Positions 16,291 through 25,607 are shown, numbered from the stretch's first letter. The stretch is DNA of 33,504 bases from an uncultured Bacteroidota bacterium (GCA_937901015.1 CALCGQ010000057.1:1-33504), one strand, 5' to 3'. Numbers and translations: made by a program. Notes: generated by a model not told the origin, from the letters alone.

Positions 16291-17571
16291 TTACTTTTTC
16301 ACAAGTAACCAAGCTGTTGGACTAGCATCCTCACGTATGGCCAATAGTTCTTTATTAGCAACAGAACGGTTATTAAATGACCTAAATGCAACCCTGAACA
16401 TACCGTATTTGTTAGTATCGGCGATCATTGCATTATAACCTTTCATTTTCAGCTCATTAACCAACTTTTTAGCATTTGATTCTTTGGAAAACGATCCTGC
16501 AATAATAAAATACTTATCTGTAACTATTCTTGTTGCGGCTGGTTTTGAATTAGGAACAATTACTACTACCTCTTCTTCTGGAGCTGGCTCCGTGTTATGT
16601 ATTATTAATTCAACTGGCTGATCATTAATTACCTCTTCATCACCAACAGGAATATTGTTAGGATTATCTTCTTCAGCAACATTTATAACATCAACAGGAA
16701 TTATTGAAACCTGTCCATCTTTATCATCAACCTCCAACTCAGTTTTATTCTGTTCAGGTACTAAGTTATTATCCTTATCCAGCACAAAAGGAAAAAATGA
16801 TGCAGTACCTCGACTGAGTTTAGCAACATGAGTTGAATTTATGTTTGACGCTAAATAATCATTAACACTGGAATAGAAAAATGGTATATATGATGCATAC
16901 CTTTCAGCATAGTATGACATTGCGTGTCTTCTCACATAAACATATCCAAGACTCATAAAGAACATCACTACAGCAAGAAAGATTATTTGATTTGTCAATG
17001 GAGACTGCTTATAGCGTGCTTGAACAACTCTCTTTACAGGCTTAACTTGTTGAGCTTCCTTTTTATCAACTCTCTCTGTTGTTTTCTTTTTGCCTTTAGT
17101 ACTGTCGATGGCTGACTTGACAACTTTTTTAATCTTTTCCTCATCCGATGGCCGCCTGATTGAAGGAGATACCAATGAAGTTAAACCGAAGGAATCGGCA
17201 TTATAATTAATACTATTATCCTGATCAAAAGAAACATTTTTCTCAGCATCATAATAGATTGAACCTATATGTTTAAAGTTTATTTTTTTCCCTTGCTCAA
17301 GTGCATTATGACAAAGAAACACAAACTTATCCACCCTTTGTTTAGCAGTTTTATATCCAATATTCTCTTGTTGCGCTACGAAGTTTATAAGAAGACCGTC
17401 ATTCGCACGAAGATGAATATTAAAATGAATTTTTCGAAATGGTGGTGAAAATTTATCGGTAACTTTGTTAATAACAACAGGTTTATCCTCAGCAATAAAT
17501 CCACCAAGACCAGGTATTACAACACACTCGTAATCAAATAATAATTCTCCTACATACCTTGCTATCTTCAT
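16291..17571 (-). CDS. HU-like domain, transmembrane and SPOR-domain protein
   Basis: 426 residues in three parts. Residues 1-~125 resemble the Bacteroidota HU/CCDC81-type domain (ARYVGELLFDYECVVIPGLGGF at the start, later KKINFKHIGSIYYD). Residues ~140-190 are a basic linker, then one membrane helix at 194-213. A long acidic, low-complexity periplasmic stretch follows, and a C-terminal SPOR domain (~353-426; KYFIIAGSFSKESNAKKL ... YGMFRVAF). SPOR domains bind denuded peptidoglycan at division sites, so this protein could link the chromosome or cytoplasm to septal wall; that bridging role is inference. First gene of the run leading to trmB and ATL. Confidence 0.85.
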   Translation of the reverse strand: MKIARYVGELLFDYECVVIPGLGGFIAEDKPVVINKVTDKFSPPFRKIHFNIHLRANDGLLINFVAQQENIGYKTAKQRVDKFVFLCHNALEQGKKINFKHIGSIYYDAEKNVSFDQDNSINYNADSFGLTSLVSPSIRRPSDEEKIKKVVKSAIDSTKGKKKTTERVDKKEAQQVKPVKRVVQARYKQSPLTNQIIFLAVVMFFMSLGYVYVRRHAMSYYAERYASYIPFFYSSVNDYLASNINSTHVAKLSRGTASFFPFVLDKDNNLVPEQNKTELEVDDKDGQVSIIPVDVINVAEEDNPNNIPVGDEEVINDQPVELIIHNTEPAPEEEVVVIVPNSKPAATRIVTDKYFIIAGSFSKESNAKKLVNELKMKGYNAMIADTNKYGMFRVAFRSFNNRSVANKELLAIREDASPTAWLLVKK

Positions 17572-17671
17572 CTATCAACTTTTCATTTAGTTGCACTTTG
17601 GGAAATAAAAACTCCCTTTTGCAAATAACATAATTCAGAACCTGCTAAATTAAACAAAGTGTACGTAAGAA

Positions 17672-18418
17672 TCAAGGATTTGTTTCAAGTTTAAGCAAGT
17701 CTTCAGGAGTATCAATTGCAATGGATTCAAAATCAGTTATGTCAACTTTAATATTGAGCCCATTTTCAAGCCAGCGCAGTTGTTCAAGGCTTTCGGCCAT
17801 TTCAAATTTACCAACTGGCATAACTACAATTTGGCTTAATATATCTGTTCTATAACCATAAATTCCAATATGCTTATAATAGTTGGTTTTGGACAACCAA
17901 TCACTATTATCTACTCCTCTTTGGAATGGTATGGCTTGTCGGCTAAAATAAAGTGCCCTTTTGTAATCATCAAAAACCACTTTCACAACATTTGAATCGA
18001 ATAGCTCTTCCTGTGAAGAAATCTTTTTAGCAAGTGTACCAATATCAGTATTAGGATCTAAAAACAGTTGAGCAACATTATCAATTTGTTGAGGATTAAT
18101 TCTTGGTTCATCACCCTGAATATTAATAACAATATCGTAGTTTTCACCTATTTTTTCCAGACTTGATAGTACTTCATGACACCTTGTAGTCCCATTAATA
18201 TGATTAACATCAGTCATAATAACCTTACCACCAAAATCTAATACATGATCAAATATCCTATCATCATCTGTCGCAACTACCACTTTGGATAATAAACTGG
18301 ATTTGGAGGCTTGCTCATAAACCTTTTGAATCATGCTACAACCATCAATCATAACCAATGGCTTACCCGGGAAACGAGTACTTGCATATCTGGAAGGAAT
18401 AACTCCTATTATTTTCAT
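17672..18418 (-). CDS. kdsB: 3-deoxy-manno-octulosonate cytidylyltransferase
   Basis: 248 residues, full length. Signature motifs: IPSRYASTRFPGKPL at 7-21, VVATDDDRI, NIQGDEPRI, and ALYFSRQAIPF. It activates Kdo with CTP to CMP-Kdo for lipopolysaccharide core synthesis, in the cytoplasm. It follows the deoxynucleoside kinase gene by 25 bases, so they may share a transcript. Confidence 0.95.
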   Translation of the reverse strand: MKIIGVIPSRYASTRFPGKPLVMIDGCSMIQKVYEQASKSSLLSKVVVATDDDRIFDHVLDFGGKVIMTDVNHINGTTRCHEVLSSLEKIGENYDIVINIQGDEPRINPQQIDNVAQLFLDPNTDIGTLAKKISSQEELFDSNVVKVVFDDYKRALYFSRQAIPFQRGVDNSDWLSKTNYYKHIGIYGYRTDILSQIVVMPVGKFEMAESLEQLRWLENGLNIKVDITDFESIAIDTPEDLLKLETNP

Positions 18419-18443
18419 GTTAAGAAGTTAAGAATGTGGCTTG

Positions 18444-19055
18444 CTAAAATAATCCGTGAACATTAGCATTAACCTTGTCAATAACAACGCTTAAATCTTC
18501 AGGATTATTGAAATCCATATCATCCACATTGATAATAAGCAATTTCCCTGAATCATAACCTTTTATCCATCCATCATATCTATTATTCAGAAGTTTAAGA
18601 TAATCGAGACGTATTGATTCTTCATAATCACGACCTCGTTTCTGAATCTGTTCTACCAGAGTAGATACCGATGCATTAAGATAAATTAAAAGATCCGGAG
18701 GTTGAATAAATGAATTCATAAGCTCAAACAGAGACGTATAGTTTTCAAAATCTCTGGTTGACATAAGGCTCATTTCATGTAGGTTAGGCGCAAAAATATA
18801 GGCATCCTCATAGATGGTTCGGTCCTGTATAATATTCTTTCCACTATTACGTATTTCCACAACCTGACGAAATCTGGAGTTTAAGAAATATACTTGTAAG
18901 TTAAATGACCATCGTTGCATATCTTCATAGAAGCTATGCAAATAAGGATTATGATCAACATCCTCATAATGTGGCTTCCACCCAAAGTGTTTGGCCAATA
19001 GTCTTGTTAGTGTTGTTTTACCTGATCCTATGTTTCCTGCTATTGCTACATGCAT
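18444..19055 (-). CDS. Deoxynucleoside kinase (dNK/dGK-dAK family)
   Basis: 203 residues. P-loop GNIGSGKT (7-14), the substrate-binding FNLQVYFLNSRF region, the QDRTIYEDAYIF motif (equivalent of ERS/DRS), PPDLLIYLNAS, and the arginine-rich lid RGRDYEESIR. These are the ordered motifs of bacterial deoxynucleoside kinases, which phosphorylate deoxynucleosides for salvage. Substrate preference (dA, dG or dC) cannot be assigned from these motifs. Sits 50 bases after the GH3-like gene. Confidence 0.9.
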   Translation of the reverse strand: MHVAIAGNIGSGKTTLTRLLAKHFGWKPHYEDVDHNPYLHSFYEDMQRWSFNLQVYFLNSRFRQVVEIRNSGKNIIQDRTIYEDAYIFAPNLHEMSLMSTRDFENYTSLFELMNSFIQPPDLLIYLNASVSTLVEQIQKRGRDYEESIRLDYLKLLNNRYDGWIKGYDSGKLLIINVDDMDFNNPEDLSVVIDKVNANVHGLF

Positions 19056-19105
19056 TTTTACTAATTTTTTACTAAAATAATTTAATTTGTTGATAGATCG
19101 TAAAA

Positions 19106-20611
19106 CTATTTCATTTTAAGTATTTCTTCAACATATTCCCTGCTACCTGATAAACGAGGAACCTTATTCTGTCCACCAAGTTTATTACGCATTTTCATCC
19201 AATTATAGAAAGTGTTATTATTTAAGCTAATTATCATTGGAGGTTTAAGTACAAGATCGTGGTAACGCTTTGCTTCGTAATCTGAGTTCAGCGACTTCAA
19301 TGCATTATCAAATGCATCTTTAAAGAACTCGCTATCTTCGGGCTCCTTTTCAAATTCAATCAACCATTGATGCATTACTTCATCATTGGCAAAAAGTGGT
19401 GCCGCTGTATAATCACTTATTGTAGCTCCTGTTTTCCCGCAAGCTATGGCAAATGCTTTTTCAGCATTATCAATAATAACCTCTTCACCAACTGCATTCA
19501 TAAAGTTCTTCACTCTTCCGGTAATTCTAATTCGGAAAGGATGAATACTTGTAAATACGATTGTATCACCAATCACATAACGCCAAAGGCCTGCATTGGT
19601 ACTTATTATCATAGTATAATTTACACCTATGACCACATCTTCTAAGGTTATGGCTTTTCCATCACTCGAATCCATTTCTGATGTTGGCAAGAATTCATAG
19701 AAAATACCATAATCCAATATTAATAACAGATCGGTACTATCTCGTTGATCCTGAATTGCAAAAAATCCTTCCGATGCATTATAAGTATTGGAATAGACCA
19801 TTCTACTAGGATCAATAATACTATTATACTGTTCCCTATATGGTTCAAAGTTTATCCCACCATGGAAAAACACTTCTAAATTTGGCCAAACTTCATGAAG
19901 GTTACTCTTTCCTGATTTCTTTAAAATTTTTCTAAGCAATACTAACATCCATGATGGAACACCTGAGATACTACTAACATTATGATTCATAGTAGACTCA
20001 GCCATCAGCTCAAGCTTATTCTCCCATTCATCCATTAGAGCAATGGTTAAGGAGGGTGTTCTTTTAAACTGTGCCCAGAAAGGTAAATTATGCATTATTA
20101 TTGCTGATAAATCACCTTCAATATATTGTGTATTGCTTATTTCTAGAATATTTCTACTCCCACCCATTACTAGGCTTTTTCCCTCAAAAAACTCTGATTC
20201 TGGGTAAAGGTTAAAATATATTGCCAGCATATCCTTACCTCCTTTAAAATGACAATCTTCGAGAGCGGAAGGACTCACAGGAATAAACTTGCTTTTTCCG
20301 GCAGTAGTTCCAGATGACTTTGCAAACCATGTTATTTCTTCATGCCATAGGATATTTTGCTCACCCTTTCGCAGTCGGTCAACCATTGGTTTAATATCCT
20401 TGTAAGAACTAATGGGTACACGATTTTGATAATCAGATACGGAATTAATGGAACTATAGCCATATTTCTTACCCCATTCGGTTTCACTAGCAGCAGTAAT
20501 AAGCTTTTTAAATACCTCATTTTGAACATCAACAGGGTATTTATTAAAAAGCTCAATTTGATGAATTCGTTTCTTTATCCACCAGTTTAATACTGAATTT
20601 ACAAATGCCAT
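19106..20611 (-). CDS. GH3-family acyl-adenylate-forming protein
   Basis: 501 residues, no signal peptide. Contains the ATP-binding SSGTTAGKSKFIPVS loop at 99-113, the YNASEGFFAIQ segment, LWRYVIGDTIVF and RIRITGRVKNFMNAVGEE, in the order found in GH3/ANL adenylating enzymes. Plant GH3 proteins join amino acids to hormone acids; bacterial relatives are common in Bacteroidota and their substrates are not established to my knowledge. A TACTTTTG box at 20635-20642 may be its -7 element. Confidence 0.9.
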   Translation of the reverse strand: MAFVNSVLNWWIKKRIHQIELFNKYPVDVQNEVFKKLITAASETEWGKKYGYSSINSVSDYQNRVPISSYKDIKPMVDRLRKGEQNILWHEEITWFAKSSGTTAGKSKFIPVSPSALEDCHFKGGKDMLAIYFNLYPESEFFEGKSLVMGGSRNILEISNTQYIEGDLSAIIMHNLPFWAQFKRTPSLTIALMDEWENKLELMAESTMNHNVSSISGVPSWMLVLLRKILKKSGKSNLHEVWPNLEVFFHGGINFEPYREQYNSIIDPSRMVYSNTYNASEGFFAIQDQRDSTDLLLILDYGIFYEFLPTSEMDSSDGKAITLEDVVIGVNYTMIISTNAGLWRYVIGDTIVFTSIHPFRIRITGRVKNFMNAVGEEVIIDNAEKAFAIACGKTGATISDYTAAPLFANDEVMHQWLIEFEKEPEDSEFFKDAFDNALKSLNSDYEAKRYHDLVLKPPMIISLNNNTFYNWMKMRNKLGGQNKVPRLSGSREYVEEILKMK

Positions 20612-20634
20612 AAACCGTAATTTATTTGGGAATT

Positions 20635-20642
20635 CAAAAGTA
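20635..20642 (-). promoter_or_regulatory. Possible -7 box for the GH3-like gene
   Basis: TACTTTTG on the minus strand fits TAnnTTTG, 23 bases before the start at 20611; no TTG element at proper spacing was seen. Confidence 0.35.
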
Positions 20643-20828
20643 AAGAAATTTAGAAAAGAATAGGCTCATTATCCATAGGTAATTTAAACTTCAATTATTA
20701 AGTATAATTACACCATTTTATATACAAAGGATTAATAATATCCAATTAAAAATGGCAATAGAATCTTTGCGGTACTACTTAACGATCCTTTAAGCTTGAT
20801 TTTACTTAATGTTTTGAGCATCCTGCTC

Positions 20829-20987
20829 GGCAGACCAATGTCAATAAGCTAAGAAAATAAATACAACAAATAGCGTCATTGGGAATGAGGCACGACTGAA
20901 GCAACCTCTTTGATTACATTTTATTGAGATTGCTTCGCTGTCACTCGCAATGAACGATTAATTCTTAACTAATTAACATTGGTTCGG
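20829..20987. repeat. Palindromic intergenic repeat element
   Basis: The core 20874-20956 starts CGTCATTG and ends GCAATGAACG, with internal arms GAAGCAACCTCTT and GAGATTGCTTC. This resembles the CGTCATTGCGAG...CTCGCAATGACG repeats I recall from intergenic regions of many bacterial genomes. Outer arms 20829-20854 and 20962-20987 (sharing CCAATGT and TAAGAA) are an imperfect inverted repeat around it. Probably non-coding and mobile or formerly mobile. Confidence 0.6.
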
Positions 20988-21073
20988 CAAACTGGCGTGG
21001 AAGCTTAAAGTTAGTAGGAAATAAGGATTAACTTCCTTCGGTCGTTGATCCTTGAGAGTATGGCTTTACATCG

Positions 21074-21102
21074 AAAACCTACCCTTCGGGTATGGTTTTT
21101 TT
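21074..21102 (+). terminator. Hairpin with T-run (plus-strand direction)
   Basis: AAAACCTACCC, loop TTCG, then GGGTATGGTTTT with one bulged base and a following T-run. On the plus strand it has the form of an intrinsic terminator, although no gene is seen upstream in that direction; it is also part of the palindromic cluster 21074-21176. Confidence 0.45.
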
Positions 21103-21145
21103 ATTTGGCTTAATCCTGCAAATGAATTTGCGGATTGCTCCAAAT

Positions 21146-21176
21146 AAAAAAACCCCACACTTTCGTGTGAGGTTTT
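21146..21176 (-). terminator. Intrinsic terminator of tRNA-fMet
   Basis: On the minus strand, just after the tRNA 3' end: AAAACCTCACAC, GAAA tetraloop, GTGTGGGGTTTT, then a run of T. A 12-base stem with one G-U pair, in the right position to end the tRNA transcript. Confidence 0.7.
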
Positions 21177-21181
21177 CGGTG

Positions 21182-21253
<72 letters not shown>

Positions 21254-21306
21254 ATATATCTTTGTTTCTTATGAACTTACGATTCTACCCTATTAATTTG
21301 GGAGTG

Positions 21307-21337
21307 CAAAGATATATTTTGTTTCTTTGCCAAGCAA
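21307..21337 (-). promoter_or_regulatory. Promoter for tRNA-fMet
   Basis: On the minus strand TTG (21335-21337), 20 bases, TATCTTTG (21307-21314), matching TTG-N19-21-TAnnTTTG, about 53 bases before the tRNA 5' end. Confidence 0.6.
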
Positions 21338-21353
21338 ATTTTTTTGAAAATTT

Positions 21354-22232
21354 ATGCATAAAGCAGGATTCGTAAATATTATCGGTTACCCAAACGTTGG
21401 AAAATCAACGTTAATGAACTCTATGGTTGGTGAGAAATTATCAATTATTACTTCAAAGGCACAAACCACACGTCATCGTATCATGGGAATGGTCAATGGT
21501 GAAGACTTTCAAATTGTATACTCTGATACTCCGGGGATCGTAAAAGACCCTTCGTATAAGATGCATCAAATGATGAACTCATATATAAGTACAGCGTTAA
21601 AAGATGCTGATACTATTATATTGATGACCGAACCTGATTCGCAATTCGCTGAAAAGGAAATTATTGAGAAACTTAACGATTCCGATAAACACATAATTAT
21701 CGTGATTAATAAGATTGATTTATCTAATCAGGAAGTTGTAGTTAAACAAATGGAATCATGGCAAAAGAGTATGCCCAAAGCAGAAGTGATTCCTGTTTCT
21801 GCATTAAACAATTTCAATATTGAATCTGTTATCGAAAGAATAAGGGAAAGTTTACCTGAACACGAAGCATATTACCCTAAGGATGAACTCACTGATAAGT
21901 CAATGAGATTCTTTATTAGTGAAATTATTCGTGAGAAAATTCTTTTAAATTATAAAAAAGAGATTCCTTATTCTACCGAAGTTGCAGTTGATCAGTATAA
22001 AGAAGAGGAAAATATTATCAGATTATCAGCTATTATCTACGTAAGTAGAGAATCCCAAAAGGCAATAATACTTGGTCATCAAGGACAAGCCATTAAACGT
22101 ATGGCAACCGCTGCCCGAAAAGATATTGAAGAATTTGTTGACAAGAAGGTTTTTATGGAAGTTACCGTTAAAGTAAGTAAAGACTGGAGAGATGATGAGA
22201 ATTCTCTTAAACAATTTGGTTATACACAATAA
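21354..22232 (+). CDS. era: GTPase Era
   Basis: 292 residues, full length. N-terminal GTPase domain with G1 GYPNVGKS (11-18), G2-region TTRHRIMG, G3 DTPG and G4 NKID. A C-terminal KH RNA-binding domain follows (GHQGQAIKRMATAARKDIEEF). Era binds the 3' end of 16S rRNA and helps 30S assembly. It is followed by the related GTPase gene der 62 bases on, an order I consider common in Bacteroidota. The start at 21354 is close to the divergent tRNA promoter. Confidence 0.97.
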   Translation: MHKAGFVNIIGYPNVGKSTLMNSMVGEKLSIITSKAQTTRHRIMGMVNGEDFQIVYSDTPGIVKDPSYKMHQMMNSYISTALKDADTIILMTEPDSQFAEKEIIEKLNDSDKHIIIVINKIDLSNQEVVVKQMESWQKSMPKAEVIPVSALNNFNIESVIERIRESLPEHEAYYPKDELTDKSMRFFISEIIREKILLNYKKEIPYSTEVAVDQYKEEENIIRLSAIIYVSRESQKAIILGHQGQAIKRMATAARKDIEEFVDKKVFMEVTVKVSKDWRDDENSLKQFGYTQ

Positions 22233-22294
22233 CCTAAAAACCAATTTCTTTGCTTAATTTTGAACTATTATTACAAAACTAAATTACTACTATA

Positions 22295-23605
22295 ATGAAT
22301 AATACAATAGCCATAGTTGGACGACCTAATGTTGGGAAATCAACTCTATTCAACAGATTAATTGAAGCCAAGGAGGCTATTGTAGAATCGGTTAGCGGAG
22401 TTACTCGCGACAGGATATACGGTAAAAGTGATTGGAACGGATATGAATTCAGTGTAATCGATACTGGAGGTTATGTTCATGGTTCAGAAGATACCTTTGA
22501 AGATGAGATTCGCAAACAAGTACTATTTGCCATTGATGAAGCGGATGCCATTATTTTTGTGGTAGATGCCAAAGAAGGTATTAATCCACTTGATGAAGAT
22601 GTGGCAAAATTATTAAGAAGATCAAAAAAAGACATCTTCACAGCTGCAAATAAAATAGATACTCCTGATAAATCCAATGAAGTAATTGAATTCTATTCAT
22701 TGGGCCTAGGTGAGGTATATCCTATCTCAGCAGTAAATGGTACTGGAACCGGTGAAATTCTTGATGATATAGTTAAGATATTTACGGAGAAAGTTTTGGT
22801 TGATGAAGAAACCGACCTTCCTCGAATTGCGTTTGTAGGAAGACCAAATGTTGGAAAGTCCTCCATTATTAACACTCTTCTTGGTGACAAAAGAACCATT
22901 GTTACCGATATCGCCGGAACAACTCGTGACTCAATCTACACAAGATACAATGCATATGGGCATGATTTTATGCTTGTTGATACTGCTGGATTAAGAAAAA
23001 AAGGTAAGGTTTACGAAAATATCGAGTTTTATTCAACTCTTCGTACAATTAGAGCCATTGAAAGCAGTGATGTTTGTGTTGTAATGATTGATGCCCAAAC
23101 GGGTATCGAAAAACAGGATATTAGCATTTTCCATTTGGCCGCTAAAAACAATAAAGGCATAGTTGTGGTTGTGAACAAATGGGATCTTATTGATAAAGAA
23201 ACCAATACTCACCTGGAATTTGAAAAACATCTAAGAGAGAGAATAGCTCCGTTTACTGATGTGCCAATTGTATTTACTTCTGTAAAAGAAAAACAACGAA
23301 TTTTTAAAACTCTGGAATTAGCAGCAGATGTTTTTAAAAGAAGAGCTCAGAAAATAAAAACATCTGAATTAAACGACTTTTTACTACCAATAATTGAGAA
23401 TACTCCTCCTCCAATGGGTTCAAGGGGTAGGTATATTAGAATTAAGTATGTGATGCAAATTAAAGTGCCCACTCCGATGTTTATTTTCTTCTGTAACCTA
23501 CCGGATGATGTAAAAGACTCATATAGTAGATTTTTGGAAAATAAAATGCGAGAGAAATATAATTTTACCGGAGTTCCAATTCAAATATACTTTAGGTTAA
23601 AGTAA
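22295..23605 (+). CDS. der: GTPase Der (EngA), ribosome biogenesis
   Basis: 436 residues with two tandem GTPase domains. G1 motifs are GRPNVGKS at 9-16 and again at 182-189; G3 are DTGG and DTAG; G4 are NKID and NKWD. The C-terminal KH-like domain includes PPPMGSRGRYIRIKY. Der acts in 50S subunit maturation. Full length for the family; 24 bases before the S4-domain gene, consistent with one operon. Confidence 0.97.
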   Translation: MNNTIAIVGRPNVGKSTLFNRLIEAKEAIVESVSGVTRDRIYGKSDWNGYEFSVIDTGGYVHGSEDTFEDEIRKQVLFAIDEADAIIFVVDAKEGINPLDEDVAKLLRRSKKDIFTAANKIDTPDKSNEVIEFYSLGLGEVYPISAVNGTGTGEILDDIVKIFTEKVLVDEETDLPRIAFVGRPNVGKSSIINTLLGDKRTIVTDIAGTTRDSIYTRYNAYGHDFMLVDTAGLRKKGKVYENIEFYSTLRTIRAIESSDVCVVMIDAQTGIEKQDISIFHLAAKNNKGIVVVVNKWDLIDKETNTHLEFEKHLRERIAPFTDVPIVFTSVKEKQRIFKTLELAADVFKRRAQKIKTSELNDFLLPIIENTPPPMGSRGRYIRIKYVMQIKVPTPMFIFFCNLPDDVKDSYSRFLENKMREKYNFTGVPIQIYFRLK

Positions 23606-23629
23606 TCTTATTTCTTCAAATGCTTCATC

Positions 23630-24004
23630 ATGGAAACCATTAGAATAGACAAATGGCTCTGGGCTGTAAGACTTTACAGAACCCGATCACAAGCATCCGA
23701 AGCTTGCAGAGGTGGTAAAGTTAAACTTGAGGGTCAAAACACCAAGCCATCTCGTGAAGTGAAGGTTAATGATATTATTGAAGTTCAACAAAAAGGAATT
23801 CTCAAAACTGTTAAAGTATTAAAAATCCATAAAAACAGAGTAGGTGCAAAACTAGTACCTGACCTTATGGAAGACCTAACTTCAGTTGAAGAATATGAAA
23901 AACTTGAAATGATTAACAAGTTAAATATCGAACAACGAGATAGAGGAACAGGCCGACCCACAAAGAAAGACAGGAGAACTATAACCAAATTAAAAGACTA
24001 CTAG
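23630..24004 (+). CDS. S4-domain RNA-binding protein, Hsp15-like
   Basis: 124 residues. Residues 1-~60 are an S4 domain (IRIDKWLWAVRLYRTRSQA ... RGGKVKLEG ... VNDIIEV), as in heat-shock protein 15 (HslR), which binds free 50S subunits carrying nascent chains. The C-terminal tail is basic (RGTGRPTKKDRRTITKLK), also typical. Close behind der, so likely co-transcribed with ribosome-associated genes. Orthology to HslR is probable, not proven. Confidence 0.88.
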   Translation: METIRIDKWLWAVRLYRTRSQASEACRGGKVKLEGQNTKPSREVKVNDIIEVQQKGILKTVKVLKIHKNRVGAKLVPDLMEDLTSVEEYEKLEMINKLNIEQRDRGTGRPTKKDRRTITKLKDY

Positions 24005-24033
24005 TCAGTTAGTAACGCATACAACATAATAAC

Positions 24034-25080
24034 ATGAATACAAAACTCAACCTATTAGCAATTATCAGTTTTCTTGTAATAATTCTAGTTTCATCATGTG
24101 AAGATAAAACACCCAAATCATTTTCATTCGCCTTCTATAATGTGGAGAATCTGTTCGATACCATTAATAACGAAGGTGTGGCTGATGAGAGTTATTTACC
24201 AGATAGTAAGGTTGCTTGGAACACTGAAAGATACAATCACAAACTTGATAATATCTCCAGAGTTATGAAGAGTATTGACACGACGGGTTTTCCATCATTA
24301 TTTGGAATCTGTGAAATTGAAAATATTGGTGTTATTAAAGATTTGATTGCACACCCTGACATGCTGAAGGCTAATTATAGTATTATCCATAAAGATAGTC
24401 CGGATGAAAGAGGTATTGATGTGGCATTATTATATGACCCAAGTGTATATACACCTGTAACAACAACATTTATTAAGCCTGACCTTTGGGAAAATACTGA
24501 TTCTACAATCAAGGAAGTATTAACTCGAGATATTCTGTATTCAGTGGGTTTAGTTAATAATAGTGATACACTACATGTTTTTATTAATCATTGGGTTTCA
24601 CGATGGGGAGGACAGGAAAAGACAGAACCTAACAGAATTAAAATTGCCCAAACAATAAAAAAGATAACGGATTCAATTCTTGAAGTTAATCCAGATGCAA
24701 ATATTATTATCGTCGGTGATCTTAATGATAACCCTAACGACACAAGTATTTTCCATGAACTAAATGCACTGGAAACCACAACTTCACTTAAAAATAGTTC
24801 ATTATATAACCTTTCATTAAAGAAATTTAATGATGGTAATGGTTCCCTTTACTATAAAAGCTGGGATATGTTTGACCAGATAATAGTTTCTACCTCTTTA
24901 ATAACAGGTAATTATGGTCTAAAGGTAAGCTCTAATGATCAATCTGTTTTTAAGGAAGATTGGATGCTCTATCAACCAAAGAAAGGACCAGCTCGTCCAT
25001 CACGCACTGCTTCGGGAGGTAGATATTATGGTGGTTATAGCGACCACCTTCCTGTTTGGATTAGAATAGAATCAAATTAA
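24034..25080 (+). CDS. Endonuclease/exonuclease/phosphatase (EEP) family lipoprotein
   Basis: 348 residues. N-terminal lipoprotein signal with lipobox VSSC (Cys22). EEP-fold motifs in order: YNVENLFD, CEIEN (metal-binding Glu), VALLYDP, INHWVSRWGG, GDLNDNP and SDHLPVW (catalytic Asp-His). Probably a membrane-anchored, metal-dependent phosphodiesterase of the DNase I fold; the substrate could be nucleic acid or a phosphoester and is not decided by sequence. It ends 3 bases from the convergent MORN lipoprotein gene. Confidence 0.88.
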   Translation: MNTKLNLLAIISFLVIILVSSCEDKTPKSFSFAFYNVENLFDTINNEGVADESYLPDSKVAWNTERYNHKLDNISRVMKSIDTTGFPSLFGICEIENIGVIKDLIAHPDMLKANYSIIHKDSPDERGIDVALLYDPSVYTPVTTTFIKPDLWENTDSTIKEVLTRDILYSVGLVNNSDTLHVFINHWVSRWGGQEKTEPNRIKIAQTIKKITDSILEVNPDANIIIVGDLNDNPNDTSIFHELNALETTTSLKNSSLYNLSLKKFNDGNGSLYYKSWDMFDQIIVSTSLITGNYGLKVSSNDQSVFKEDWMLYQPKKGPARPSRTASGGRYYGGYSDHLPVWIRIESN

Positions 25081-25083
25081 GAG

Positions 25084-25593
25084 TTATTTTTTCTCCTTCA
25101 TTTGCTCCTTAAGCTTCTTGTCATCAATTTCAATTTTTGTCCTAGCTCTTTTATCATAATCAATTTCATAGTCGAATTCTCCATCTTTTTTAAAGAATTT
25201 CCACACTCCTGATTTCTGAGCTTTATTATACCTACCTTCATAATACTTATTACCATTGTCATGATATGTTATGGTAATACCTTGACGAAGACCATTTTTA
25301 AAATCGCCTTCACTCCATAATGTACCATCACGATAAAATGATTTCCAACTCCCATGTCGCTTTTCTGAAGCATCTAGAGGGCCCTCTTTAAGAATGTTAC
25401 CATCTTCATAATATTCCCATTCGAATACCGCAAGTCTCTTACCTTCAGCCATTTCATAATCACGCTCAATTTGAGCCATGCCATTGGTATATCTTGAAAT
25501 AACTTCTTTACCAGTTAAACTTTTTTCTTTGTTTGAACTATCACATGCAGCAAATACTGATGCAATCATTAAAAATAATACAAGTTTCTTCAT
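25084..25593 (-). CDS. MORN-repeat (YwqK-like) lipoprotein
   Basis: 169 residues. Lipoprotein signal with Cys16 (ASVFAAC). The middle contains MORN-type repeats: YYEDGNILKEG, KSFYRDGTLWSEGDF, TYHDNGNKYYEGRY and KFFKKDGEFDYEIDY. The C-terminus is a charged, lysine-rich tail. Databases often label such proteins YwqK-family antitoxins, but here the lipobox and the absence of a toxin partner argue against an antitoxin role. Third gene of a run with the glycosyltransferase and dihydroorotase, 14 bases after pyrC. Confidence 0.82.
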   Translation of the reverse strand: MKKLVLFLMIASVFAACDSSNKEKSLTGKEVISRYTNGMAQIERDYEMAEGKRLAVFEWEYYEDGNILKEGPLDASEKRHGSWKSFYRDGTLWSEGDFKNGLRQGITITYHDNGNKYYEGRYNKAQKSGVWKFFKKDGEFDYEIDYDKRARTKIEIDDKKLKEQMKEKK

Positions 25594-25607
25594 TCTATTT
25601 TACTTCT

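Larger units (their letters stand above)
20612..21181. other. Repeat-rich intergenic region between the GH3-like gene and tRNA-fMet
   Basis: No coding gene is supported. It contains a palindromic repeat (20829-20987) and a three-hairpin palindromic cluster (21074-21176). The frame that crosses the tRNA from 21066 to 21254 is an artefact of the tRNA and hairpins. Confidence 0.7.

Noticed and set aside
25084-25593. Antitoxin of a YwqK-type toxin-antitoxin pair
   Set aside because: The protein has a lipoprotein signal and no small toxin gene lies beside it; MORN repeats alone do not support this.
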